Below are positions 34,628 through 43,464 of a stretch of 64,000 nucleotides of DNA, piece by piece. Source of the stretch: Lentisphaerota bacterium. GTDB taxonomy: Bacteria > Verrucomicrobiota > Kiritimatiellia > UBA8416 > JAIOPI01. The position numbers were made by a program, and so were the translations under genes. Each line of letters starts with the position of its first letter. Positions within the stretch are counted from its first letter, which is position 1. Under the pieces are notes generated by a model. The model was not told the DNA's origin. It made no database searches and was given only the letters and a program-made list of their open reading frames with translations. The stretch spans positions 1-64,000 of the forward strand of contig JAIOPI010000026.1 in NCBI GenBank assembly GCA_021413965.1, given 5' to 3'.

Positions 34628-35620
34628 ATGAACGGCAGGGAGCGTACACTGGCGGCGATTCGGCACGAGGTGCCGGACCGGATTCCCATCGACGCGATCG
34701 GCATCGAGAACGGGCTGACGGCGGAGCAGCTTGGTCTGGATGGCCGCGTGCTGGCGGCCGAGGACTTCCGCGGGCCGGCGCCGTTCGATGGCGCGGATGT
34801 CATCAACGACTACGGCACAAACCGCGCGTACCCCTTGGCGGAGGCGGCAAGCGTGGCGGCGGTCGAGTCCTACGCCTGGCCGGATGCCGGCCAGTACGAC
34901 TTCTCCGGCCTGCGCACCACCGCCACGGCGTGGCAGCGGCAGTACGCCGTGCGCGGCCCCTACTGGGTCTCCAAGCCCCTGTTCTGCACCACGTGCGGGC
35001 TGATGGGCATGGAGACCACGCTGATGACGATGCTCACCGAACCGGCCGTCTACGAAGCCTGCATCCAGAAGGTCCACGAGTTCTCCATGGATTACGTCCA
35101 GCGCTTCCTCGACCATTGTGGCGACGCGCTCGACATTCTGTACCTGGCCGACGACTTTGCCTCGCAGCGCGGGCTGATGTTCCAACCGGAGCACTGGCGC
35201 CGATTCATGAAGCCGCGCTACGCCGCCCTCTTCGAGCTCGGCAAGCGTCGCGGACTGCCGGTGTGGTTTCATTCCTGCGGCGATATCACCGCCGTGCTGC
35301 CGGACCTGATCGACATCGGGATGGACGTGTGGGAGACCGTGCAGTTGCATGCGCTGCCGCTGTCGCCGCAGGAACTGAAGCGGCAGTTCGGCCGGCACCT
35401 CGCGTTCTTCGGCGGCATCAGTACCCAGCGCCTGCCGTTCGCAACCCCCGCCGAGGTGCGCGATGAAGTTCAGCGCGTCATCGCGGCGCTGGGCGAAGGC
35501 GGCGGCTACCTCTGCGGCCCGGATCACCATCTCAAGCCCGATGTCCCGCGGGAAAACGCGCTGGCCCTGTTCGCGGCCGCCACGGCATTTCGGGCGCCGG
35601 GCGTGACGAACGGCGGGTAG
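34628..35620 (+). CDS. Uroporphyrinogen decarboxylase (URO-D/MtaA-like) family protein 1
   Basis: 330 residues. The opening MNGRERTLAAIRHEVPDRIP is typical of the MtaA/CmuA-type branch of the URO-D superfamily. WFHSCGDITAVLPDLIDIG carries the His/Cys metal-ligand motif of the corrinoid methyltransferase branch, and FFGGISTQRLPFATP is conserved in the family. True HemE lacks this arrangement, and no haem genes are nearby, so a methyltransferase-like or unknown role is more likely. It is first gene of a three-gene operon with a sulfatase and a second URO-D-like protein. A relic AraC regulator lies divergent upstream. Confidence 0.82.
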   Translation: MNGRERTLAAIRHEVPDRIPIDAIGIENGLTAEQLGLDGRVLAAEDFRGPAPFDGADVINDYGTNRAYPLAEAASVAAVESYAWPDAGQYDFSGLRTTATAWQRQYAVRGPYWVSKPLFCTTCGLMGMETTLMTMLTEPAVYEACIQKVHEFSMDYVQRFLDHCGDALDILYLADDFASQRGLMFQPEHWRRFMKPRYAALFELGKRRGLPVWFHSCGDITAVLPDLIDIGMDVWETVQLHALPLSPQELKRQFGRHLAFFGGISTQRLPFATPAEVRDEVQRVIAALGEGGGYLCGPDHHLKPDVPRENALALFAAATAFRAPGVTNGG

Positions 35621-35675
35621 ACCGGGTAAGCTTCGTGATGCGGGCGCGGTCTTGATTCGACAAGGAGAACCCCGG

Positions 35676-37202
35676 ATGAAAAGGCGCGAGTTTCTGAAGA
35701 CGGCGGCCCTCGGCGCGGCGGCGATGGCGACCCCCGCGGCGGCGAACGCGCCGGCGATTGTGCCAGGGGGATCGCCGCGCCGCCCGAACATCGTCCTGAT
35801 CCTGATGGATGACCTGGGGTGGCGCGATCTATCCTCCTACGGGAGCACGTTCTATGAGACCCCGGTCCTGGATCGACTGGCGGCCGGGGGCATGCGTTTT
35901 ACCGACGCCTACGCGGCGTGTCCCGTCTGTTCGCCGACGCGTGCCAGCCTGCTCACCGGCAAGTACCCCGCCACGGTCGGTCTCACCAACTACATCGGCG
36001 GCGCCAGCAAGGGCCGCCTGCTGGACGCGCCCTATACGCGCTATCTGCCACTGGAAGAAAGGAGTCTGGCAACGGCGTTGCGCGACGGCGGCTACCACAC
36101 CTGGCACGTCGGCAAGTGGCACCTCGGCGAAGCGGCCTTCTACCCGGAAAAACACGGGTTCGACGTCAACATCGGCGGCTGCAGCCTCGGCTGGCCGGCG
36201 GGCGGCTACTTCGGCCCCTGGGACATGCCGACGCTCGGCGATGGGCCCAAGGGCGAGTACCTGACCGATCGGTTGACCGACGAGGCCATTCGGCTCATTC
36301 GCGACAAGGAGGATGACCGCCCCTTCTTCCTCAACCTGTGGCACTACTCCGTGCACACCCCCATCCAGGCCCCCGAGAACCTCGTGGCGAAGTACCGCGC
36401 GAAGGCGGAGCGGCTGGGGCTGGATCAGACGAACCCCCTCGAAGAGGGCGAGTACTTCCCCTGCGAGCACAAGCGCGACAAACGCGTCCAGCGGCGCCGG
36501 ATTCAGTCCCACCCCGCCTATGCGGCGATGATGGAGAATGTGGACACCAACATCGGCCGGTTGCTGCAGGCGCTGGCGGATGCCCGGCAGTACGACAACA
36601 CCATCGTCATCTTCACGTCGGACAACGGCGGGCTGGCCACGGCGGAGGGGTCGCCCACCTGCAACAGCCCATTGCAGGAAGGCAAGGGGTGGATGTACGA
36701 GGGCGGCACGCGCGTGCCGCTGATCGTGCGCGCGCCGAGGGTAACCGCGTCGGGCGGCGTTTGCCACGAACCGGTCACTAGCCCCGATTTCTATCCCACC
36801 CTCCTGGCGCTGGCGGGGCTGCCGGCTCAGCCGCGGCAGCATGCCGACGGCGTGGATTTCAGCCCCCTGCTGCGCGGGGCCACCGCCCTGGAGCGCGAGG
36901 CCATCTACTGGCACTACCCCCACTACGGCAACCAGGGCGGTACGCCGGGCTGCTCCGTGCGCATGGGCGACTACAAGCTGATCGAATTCTATGAGGACGG
37001 ACGCCTGGAACTTTACCACCTGCGCGAGGACCCGGGCGAAGCGCACAATCTGGCCGCCATACAACCGGAGCGGGCGCGCCGGATGCACGCCCTTCTCGCC
37101 GGCTGGCGCGCGCGCGTCGAAGCCAAGATCCCCCAGCCGAATCCGGACTACGCCGCACCGCCTGACGATCGGCCCGCCGCCAACCACGGGAGTGCGCCAT
37201 GA
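35676..37202 (+). CDS. Tat-exported sulfatase
   Basis: About 508 residues from ATG 35676, with AAGGAG upstream. The N-terminus MKRREFLKTAALGAAAMA is a twin-arginine signal. RPNIVLILMDDLGWRD gives the metal-binding aspartates (Asp45/Asp46). AACPVCSPTRASLLTG contains the Cys-x-Pro-x-Arg signature, with Cys85 to be converted to formylglycine, so an anaerobic sulfatase-maturating enzyme is needed elsewhere in the genome. VIFTSDNGGL and GKWHLGE are further conserved blocks. It removes sulfate from polysaccharide, outside the cytoplasm. Its TGA overlaps the next start (ATGA), indicating translational coupling. Confidence 0.93.
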   Translation: MKRREFLKTAALGAAAMATPAAANAPAIVPGGSPRRPNIVLILMDDLGWRDLSSYGSTFYETPVLDRLAAGGMRFTDAYAACPVCSPTRASLLTGKYPATVGLTNYIGGASKGRLLDAPYTRYLPLEERSLATALRDGGYHTWHVGKWHLGEAAFYPEKHGFDVNIGGCSLGWPAGGYFGPWDMPTLGDGPKGEYLTDRLTDEAIRLIRDKEDDRPFFLNLWHYSVHTPIQAPENLVAKYRAKAERLGLDQTNPLEEGEYFPCEHKRDKRVQRRRIQSHPAYAAMMENVDTNIGRLLQALADARQYDNTIVIFTSDNGGLATAEGSPTCNSPLQEGKGWMYEGGTRVPLIVRAPRVTASGGVCHEPVTSPDFYPTLLALAGLPAQPRQHADGVDFSPLLRGATALEREAIYWHYPHYGNQGGTPGCSVRMGDYKLIEFYEDGRLELYHLREDPGEAHNLAAIQPERARRMHALLAGWRARVEAKIPQPNPDYAAPPDDRPAANHGSAP

Positions 37203-38269
37203 CGAAACGGGAACGCCTGGACGCGGCCTTCGACCTGCGAACACCGGATCGTCCACCGATCCTGGGCGGCTGGCTCTCGGCGCCGGGGCACATTCAGACG
37301 CTGACGGGCTGTTCGGATGACGCGTACTGGGAGGACCGCGTACGCTGGGCGCTTGCGGCCGAGCGGGTGCTCGATTCGGACGGGATCGTGGAGGTCTTTG
37401 TGCCGCGCAAGCGCGGCGACTACCGCTGCGTGGATCACGCCCTGTTCGAGCTTCGCCACCAGCACACCGAGGAGTCCGTCCTGGCCTTCATCGAGAACCT
37501 GAACAGCCCGGAACGCACGAAGGCGGGGTTCGACGAGGAGGCCGCCTACCCGGAGTTTGCCCGGAACGTCAGCGACTGGAAGGCGCGCTGCGGCGACGAC
37601 CTGGTGTGGTGCGGCGCCGACTGGGAGATCATCCCGCGCGCGTTGTCGGTGAACAAGTTCGGCTACGAGGCCGCACTGACGACGATGGCGACACACCCGG
37701 ACGCGTGGCGCCGCATGATGCAGGTGACGGCGGAGTGGGCGCGTGCCGAGGCGGTGCTCGTGGCGCGCACGATTCGCGAAGGGCTTCGCCCCAAGGCCGT
37801 CCTGACCGGTGAGGACATTTGCACGCAACGGGGACCCATGGCGTCTCCCGCGTTCCTCCGCCGGGAATTCTGGCCCCTGCTGGAGTACGCCATCGAGCCG
37901 CTGGTGGCCTGTGGCGCCAAGGTGATCTGGCATTGCGATGGCGATGTGCGCCCGCTGCTGGATGATCTGTTCGCCACCGGGGTCGCCGGCTTGCAGGGCT
38001 TCCAGCGCGAGTGCGGCGTGGAGCTGGAGCAGATCGTCAAGCGGCGCACCCGCACGGGCGACCCCCTGATCATCTTCGGCCCCATGTCCGTGACGACGAC
38101 ACTGCCGCTGGGCTCCACCGCCGACGTGCGCGCGGACGTCCGCCATGCCATGAATGTGTGCCGCGACGAAGCCGCGCTCGTCTTCCTCACAAGCAACACG
38201 ATCAACCCGGACTGCCCGTTGGAGAACATCCGCGCCTTCTGGGACGAGGTGCAAAACAGCCGCTGGTAA
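37199..38269 (+). CDS. Uroporphyrinogen decarboxylase-like family protein 2
   Basis: 356 residues. TKRERLDAAFDLRTPDRPPI is the usual opening of this family branch. VIWHCDGDVRPLLDDL carries the His/Cys motif, here HCDGD rather than HSCGD. The protein diverges strongly from the copy two genes upstream, so the pair is not a recent duplication. It overlaps the sulfatase by 4 nt. The reaction is unknown; methyl transfer is inferred from the MtaA/CmuA relatives. No corrinoid-binding domain or corrinoid protein is visible in the window. Confidence 0.8.
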   Translation: MTKRERLDAAFDLRTPDRPPILGGWLSAPGHIQTLTGCSDDAYWEDRVRWALAAERVLDSDGIVEVFVPRKRGDYRCVDHALFELRHQHTEESVLAFIENLNSPERTKAGFDEEAAYPEFARNVSDWKARCGDDLVWCGADWEIIPRALSVNKFGYEAALTTMATHPDAWRRMMQVTAEWARAEAVLVARTIREGLRPKAVLTGEDICTQRGPMASPAFLRREFWPLLEYAIEPLVACGAKVIWHCDGDVRPLLDDLFATGVAGLQGFQRECGVELEQIVKRRTRTGDPLIIFGPMSVTTTLPLGSTADVRADVRHAMNVCRDEAALVFLTSNTINPDCPLENIRAFWDEVQNSRW

Positions 38270-38572
38270 CCTTGCCCGCACCGCGCGGGGCCGTTGCGAT
38301 CGGGGGGCGGGAGTTTGTGTCCGGGATCCGGCGCCAACTGCAGGAGCGCGATTTGTCGGGCGTAGGCGGGAAGCGGGAGTTACGCCGCCGCGTGGACCCG
38401 GAGACTGTGCGGCGGTCGACCCGGGGCTCCGGGGACTGCAGCGGCGCGGGCTAGATAAGTCTCATGTCGAGCCCTGACCCTGCGTTCCGCGTGGGCAACA
38501 CGCCGTGGTCCGCGCACCACGTCGGTCAGGGGCGGCGCGGAGTCACGGCGGTTCGTTCTGTGCGCCTGATCG
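38270..38572. other. Convergent intergenic region with nested hairpins
   Basis: Between two converging genes, CCCTGACC (38472-38479) pairs with GGTCAGGG (38524-38531). Enclosed are two hairpins: GCGTG/CACGC with loop GGCAA (38489-38503) and CGTGGT/ACCACG with loop CCGCGC (38504-38521). This forms a branched, three-way-junction-like fold. No gene is recognised. Confidence 0.45.
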
Positions 38573-39703
38573 TCAGCGGTGCTTCTTGGCCCAGTCCGCT
38601 TTCATGCGCTTCATCTCGGCGTTCGGCTTCACCGGTTTCCCGGGGCACTGGTTTTTCTTGTCGTACAGCCAGCGGCCGAGGCTGTCGCGCATGACCGGCA
38701 GGCGCTTGGCGACCGGCGGCGGGGCGAGCACGGCGGTGGGCTTGTCCGCATACCAGTACGCGACCGAGGACATCTCGTTCGCCAGATGGTTGCCGTGCCC
38801 GTGTTCGATCGTGACCTTGATTTCCTTCTGGAACCGCACCGGGTTTTCGAGGTGCAGCACGTAGCTGGTCTGGTACCCGCGGGTGTTGTCCTCGTGGATG
38901 GACGAGCCGTTACGGAGGAAGGCATTGGGCTGCATGCCCCACGCCTGGTTCAGGTAGTCCTCGCTCCCGGTGCCGTGCAGGTCGGGCGGCCACTTGTAGC
39001 CGTCGACCCAGATCATGTCATCGCCTTCGCCCCACCAGGTGCCCTGGAAGTTCGTGACGGACAGATTGCAGCCGATGTAGTGCCCGCGGCCCTTCTTGTC
39101 GAGGATGACGTAGTTGTTGTCCCAGGCGAGCTTGCCGGTGTTGACGATGTTGGCTTCGGGGGTGTTGACGCGCACCTCGTGTCCCCAGCCGCCGAAGGGG
39201 TTGGTCCGGCGGAATTCGGCGTGGAAATAGGCGGCGTCGGGGCGTGGCTGGTCGTAGGTTTCGTAGTCCACGTAGAAGTACTGCGAGTGGTTCTGATCGC
39301 TCTGGTTGATCAATTCCACGAGGGCGCGTTCCGCGAAGGGCATGGGCGCGTAGCAGTTCAGCGCGCACCCCTGGTTGAACTGGTTGTTGCGGGCCGTGGA
39401 CGCCGTGAACAGCAGCGACTGGAAGCTGTTGACGATGCCGTGGCCCAGGCAGAAGAAGTCGCCGAGCGGCACGAGGATGCTCGGACGCCGGGCGTTGTCC
39501 CAGGTGATCTTCAGCAGGCACTCACGGTAGTGGTTGCCCTGGGTCATCCAGATGTGGGTGATGGCGCCGGGGCCGCGGATGTCCGCCAGCACGCGGGTTT
39601 CACCGGGCTTGATGACCCACCAGTCGGAATTGCGGCCGGCGGTGTCCCACGATGTGCAGCGGCCACTTTTTCCGGGCTTCAAGGTTGCCAGTTCGTTGAT
39701 CAT
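38573..39703 (-). CDS. DUF2961 (GH172) family glycosidase-like protein
   Basis: 376 residues. The opening KSGRCTSWDTAGRNSDWWVI then PGETRVLADIRGPGAITHIW is typical of DUF2961, now GH172, whose members act on difructose anhydrides or D-arabinofuranosides. GTGSEDYLNQAWG is the conserved core motif, and ENPVRFQKEIKVTIEHGHGN is also family-typical. There is no signal peptide, so it is probably cytoplasmic. The start is supported by AAAGGAA. It is second gene of a minus-strand operon behind the GH116-like gene. Confidence 0.85.
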   Translation of the reverse strand: MINELATLKPGKSGRCTSWDTAGRNSDWWVIKPGETRVLADIRGPGAITHIWMTQGNHYRECLLKITWDNARRPSILVPLGDFFCLGHGIVNSFQSLLFTASTARNNQFNQGCALNCYAPMPFAERALVELINQSDQNHSQYFYVDYETYDQPRPDAAYFHAEFRRTNPFGGWGHEVRVNTPEANIVNTGKLAWDNNYVILDKKGRGHYIGCNLSVTNFQGTWWGEGDDMIWVDGYKWPPDLHGTGSEDYLNQAWGMQPNAFLRNGSSIHEDNTRGYQTSYVLHLENPVRFQKEIKVTIEHGHGNHLANEMSSVAYWYADKPTAVLAPPPVAKRLPVMRDSLGRWLYDKKNQCPGKPVKPNAEMKRMKADWAKKHR

Positions 39704-39730
39704 ATCGGTTCCTTTCGTTGGGGCTGGCCA

Positions 39731-42169
39731 TTAGGCCTTGGCTTTGCAGGGTGTGAAACGGATGGCCTTCACGTCAATCGTTCCTTCGCGCACATCCACG
39801 AACGGTTTGCCGCGCCGGACTCCGACCGTGCCGTAACCCGTGGCGGTGGCCAGGAAGGCGCGGAAGTCGCCCTTGATGTGCGGCGCAAGGTACAGCGTCT
39901 TGTCCACGGCGTCGTAGCGCGCGCCGCTCAGGCCCTGCAGCAGCGAGTAGCTCGCCATCGCGCGTCCGTACCAGTGTCCGCACTCGTACTCGTTGAACGG
40001 GTTGCGTACGCGCCCGTCGTAGCGCAGGCGCGCCGTGCGGACGATCTCGAGGCCTTCGCGCACGCAGCCTTCGAGCATCAGGTGGGCGGCCACCTGGTAC
40101 TCAATGCCGGTCCAGACCTCGTCGCTGTAGACGAAGGGCAGGGAGAGCCTCCCGCCGCGCGGCCACGTGCACAGCAGCAGTCCGCCTTCCTTGCCGATGG
40201 CGTAAGCCGGCCGCTGGGGGTTCGCGTGGCGCGAGAGGTCGGTCTTGAGGTTGTGCTGGTGCACGGCGCGCAGGTGGCTGCGCACCTTGCGCGGCTCGAG
40301 GATGTCGCCGAGGCCGCACACGTGCGCCATCCAGGCGCCGAGCACGCCGTCGGCCAGGCAGCCCTTGCCGTACTGGTACTTGGGCCCCTCCTTGTGCAGC
40401 AGTTCCACCGCCTCGGGGGAGTAGTGCTTGGGATCCTTCGAAGGGTCCTTTGCCTTGAGATCCTTCCAGCGGATGTCCTGGATGAAGTACTCCCCGTTGT
40501 ACAGCTGGCTCTCCAGTGCCTTGCGGCCCCGGGCGTAGAGCTGGTCGTACAGGGGCTCCTGCTTGCCGAGCGCCGTAGCCATCGCGCTGGCCGCCTTCAG
40601 CGCGCCCAGGTAGAACGACCCGCACATGCCGTCCGGGCCCCAGAACTCGATGTCGTACGTGTTGTGGTGGGGTTCTTCCAGCAGGCCCTTGTGCTTGGGA
40701 TCCCACGTCGCGATGCAGTAGTTCAGGCTCTGCCGCACCTTGGGCCAGATCGTCCGCAACCACTTCAGGTCGCCGCTGATCCGCCATTCGCGGTAGACCT
40801 TGAGGATTCCGCCGAGCTGGCCGTCCGCGGCGGCGTGGTGCCCCTTGTGGTCGGCCGGCCCGATCGGGAGCGGCGCGCGGAAGCGCTGGTGCCCGCGCTT
40901 GTCCTGGCACTCGTTGAACTCGGTCTGCCGCAGCGAGCGCTCGAGGTCGGGGAACAGGTGTGGCACGGCCTGGGCGTAGTTCCAGACGTGGGTGCAGGAC
41001 CCGTGGCAGCAGCCGCAGCCGTCGCAGCACCCCTCCCACGCCCAGAACCGGCCGTCGGCCTGGCGCATCACGGTGGGGGATTTGAGGATCGTCAGGTTGG
41101 CGGCCGCCGCCTCCACCACTTCGGGCGCCAGCGTGGTGTCATAGAACGCGTCGCGGAAGCGGGCCGACTTCGCGCGCAGGTCGTCGTACGACTCGGCCCA
41201 GTAGGCGGCCACCGCGTCGAGGCTGTCGAAGCGCGCGGCGTACCAGGGGCGATAGGAGGGTTTTCGCCCGTCCGGCCCCGGCGGCACTTCGGTCTCGGAT
41301 CCGACGCGCACGTCGCTGACCGGCACGTACCATGCGAGCAGCAGGCGCACGGTCTTCTCTTCCCCGGGGCGCAGTTCGAACGGAAGGGCCACGGATCCGC
41401 CGCGGCTCGGTTCGCCGGCGACGATCGGCGGCTGCGCAATGGCGACGCCATCCACGACCGACTTCCAGGCCAGGGTGAAGCTGTCCCACCAGCCGCTGCG
41501 GAACCAGGCGCAGTTCACGCGCACGTCCGGGTCGGTCACGAAGGCCGCGAAGGCGCCGCGGGTGTGGGGCTCCTCGCGGGTGCCGTCCTGCCGCAGGCAG
41601 AACCCGCCGGGCACCGCGCCGACGCCGTGGGTGCCCTTGCCGGCCTTCATGAAGTTGGCGGCATGGAAGGAGAAGGTTGCGGCCACCGGGAGGCGGGTCG
41701 TGTTGCGGAAGCGGTATTCGAGCGCGGCCACGGGCAGGCTCGCGCTGTCCGCGTCGCCGGGCACGAATGGGCTCCAGCCGGTCACGTCGACGGCCAGCGG
41801 GACGTCGTCATCGCGCAGGGTGACGGTGCCGAAGGGAAAGCGATCCAGGAAGGACGCCTCGGCGAAGCGCGGCAGGCCATGCGTTTTTCCCGCTGAGCCG
41901 TTGCCCGACCCGCCGGGGCCGAATGCTTTCCACATGGGCACAGGACCTTCCAGCACGCGGGCGACGGGGTTCTTTCCCTTGATGCTGATGGCGGCCATGG
42001 CGGTGGGTTCGTTGTACACTTCGGGCTTGTGGCGCAGCGAGAGATGCGACAGCGCGCCGGTGCCCTCGAGGCAGAGCATGCCCGATCCGATGCCGCCCAT
42101 CGGAAAGGCCACACGCTGCAGGTTGTCGCCCGTGTATGCCTGGTTGAACGTCCGTCCCGCTGCCTTCAT
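39731..42169 (-). CDS. GH116-family (DUF608) beta-glucosidase-like enzyme
   Basis: 812 residues. The N-terminal RVAFPMGGIGSGMLCLEGTG is diagnostic of GH116 (non-lysosomal glucosylceramidase, DUF608). LLEEPHHNTYDIEFWG aligns with the nucleophile region of GBA2-type enzymes, and CLADGVLGAWMAHVCGL with the acid/base Asp region (ADQLxGQW in characterised members). An unusual cysteine cluster, EGCCDGCGCCHGSCTH, lies between the domains. There is no signal peptide. It is first gene of the operon with the GH172-like protein, and divergent to the UroD-PHP-PhyH operon. Confidence 0.85.
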   Translation of the reverse strand: MKAAGRTFNQAYTGDNLQRVAFPMGGIGSGMLCLEGTGALSHLSLRHKPEVYNEPTAMAAISIKGKNPVARVLEGPVPMWKAFGPGGSGNGSAGKTHGLPRFAEASFLDRFPFGTVTLRDDDVPLAVDVTGWSPFVPGDADSASLPVAALEYRFRNTTRLPVAATFSFHAANFMKAGKGTHGVGAVPGGFCLRQDGTREEPHTRGAFAAFVTDPDVRVNCAWFRSGWWDSFTLAWKSVVDGVAIAQPPIVAGEPSRGGSVALPFELRPGEEKTVRLLLAWYVPVSDVRVGSETEVPPGPDGRKPSYRPWYAARFDSLDAVAAYWAESYDDLRAKSARFRDAFYDTTLAPEVVEAAAANLTILKSPTVMRQADGRFWAWEGCCDGCGCCHGSCTHVWNYAQAVPHLFPDLERSLRQTEFNECQDKRGHQRFRAPLPIGPADHKGHHAAADGQLGGILKVYREWRISGDLKWLRTIWPKVRQSLNYCIATWDPKHKGLLEEPHHNTYDIEFWGPDGMCGSFYLGALKAASAMATALGKQEPLYDQLYARGRKALESQLYNGEYFIQDIRWKDLKAKDPSKDPKHYSPEAVELLHKEGPKYQYGKGCLADGVLGAWMAHVCGLGDILEPRKVRSHLRAVHQHNLKTDLSRHANPQRPAYAIGKEGGLLLCTWPRGGRLSLPFVYSDEVWTGIEYQVAAHLMLEGCVREGLEIVRTARLRYDGRVRNPFNEYECGHWYGRAMASYSLLQGLSGARYDAVDKTLYLAPHIKGDFRAFLATATGYGTVGVRRGKPFVDVREGTIDVKAIRFTPCKAKA

Positions 42170-42381
42170 ATCGATGTGTCTCCCTGTTGCGTCTTCCTGT
42201 CGCCCTGATTGTGCCTTGATAGTCGTCCAGATGCTGCGTGGAGATTCGTACGGTCAAGGCCCAGATATACCGCAATCAAAGTTGACCAGCAATCCCAAAT
42301 GTTGCAGAGTATTTTGCGTGTATTTGTGTGTGGGGCGGGGGGGGGCTGGCGCCTGGCCGGAGCGGGGGAGGAGATTCGATC

Positions 42382-43443
42382 ATGGGGTATGACGCTGGCT
42401 GGGCGGCTGTGAATCTGGACATGCCGCCGCGCGTGCCGCGCACCGAACTGAGCGCCGATTCCTATCACTGGGACTTGGTCAACGCGGTCGTCGGGAGCCG
42501 GTTGACGGTCGACAGTCCGGCGCCCGACAAGCTGGCGGCGCGCCAGGTCTTCGTGCGGGACTGGGACTACAGCTTGATGCTGGGGTCGGCGGTCGGGGCG
42601 AACGTGCTGGAGAAGCGGCTCACCCGCATGGGGCACGCCTCCTTCGCGCAGCAGGGCCGCGACTACGACGACCGGGTCGACTGCCCGTTCAAGACGCCGG
42701 AGGAGGTGTTGGCCTTCGACCCGTGGGAGGTTTACGGGCCGGTCGAGGAGGCGGTCGCGCTGGACCTGCTCAATACGCAGTACCGGCGCACGTGCGGGAA
42801 TTTTCCGGATCAAGTGAACATGACCGGTGTGTACGTGTCCCTCATGACGGGGATGACGTACATCTTCGGCTGGGACATGCTGTTGACGGCGGCCGGGACG
42901 GATCCCGCCGGTTTCGGCGAGGTGGTCAACCGCTATGCCACCTGGATTCAGCAATACTACAACGCCTGTGCAACATGCGAATCGGCGGTCATCTACTGCC
43001 ATGACGACATGGTGTGGACCGAAGGCCCGTTCATCCATCCCGACTGGTACCGGCGCTACATCTTTCCCAACCTGAAGAAGCTCTGGGCGCCGCTGCGCGC
43101 CGCCGGCAAGAAGATCGTCTTCGTGTGCGATGGGAACTACACGCCGTTTGTCGATGACATTGCAGCGTGCGGCAACCATGGATTCTGGTTCGAGGTATTC
43201 ACGGATTTGAAGCGGGTGACGGAGCGGTATGGCAGGACCCATTTCATCATCGGCAACGGTGACTGCCGCGTGCTGACGTTCGGCACCAAGCCGGAAATCC
43301 GGGCGGAGGTGGAGCGCTGCATGGCGGCTGGCAAGCGCTGCCCGGGCTACATCATGTGCATCAGCGGGCACATTCCTCCCAACGTTCCGGTTGAGAATGC
43401 CCTGTATTACAACGAGGTCTACAACGAACTCGCGCGGCGTTAA
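42382..43443 (+). CDS. Uroporphyrinogen decarboxylase-like family protein 3
   Basis: About 353 residues from ATG 42382, chosen for the GGAGG upstream; the frame extends to 42328 through a G-rich, non-protein-like stretch. PPRVPRTELSADSYHW opens the protein. KIVFVCDGNYTPFVDDIAAC corresponds to the metal-ligand region but lacks the His of the other two copies (FVCDGN against WHCDGD and FHSCGD), so metal binding may differ. RCPGYIMCISGHIPPNVPVE is a family-typical C-terminal block. It is first gene of an operon with PHP and PhyH proteins. Confidence 0.78.
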   Translation: MGYDAGWAAVNLDMPPRVPRTELSADSYHWDLVNAVVGSRLTVDSPAPDKLAARQVFVRDWDYSLMLGSAVGANVLEKRLTRMGHASFAQQGRDYDDRVDCPFKTPEEVLAFDPWEVYGPVEEAVALDLLNTQYRRTCGNFPDQVNMTGVYVSLMTGMTYIFGWDMLLTAAGTDPAGFGEVVNRYATWIQQYYNACATCESAVIYCHDDMVWTEGPFIHPDWYRRYIFPNLKKLWAPLRAAGKKIVFVCDGNYTPFVDDIAACGNHGFWFEVFTDLKRVTERYGRTHFIIGNGDCRVLTFGTKPEIRAEVERCMAAGKRCPGYIMCISGHIPPNVPVENALYYNEVYNELARR

Positions 43444-43464
43444 GCGTTCGGCGTGAAAGGCAAC

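Noticed and set aside
38579-41896. 1,105-codon open frame on the plus strand
   Set aside because: It is antisense to the GH172- and GH116-like genes, which have strong family motifs.
34628-43443. HemE assignment for the UroD-like proteins
   Set aside because: Motifs and gene neighbours fit the MtaA/CmuA-like branch, and no other haem genes are present.
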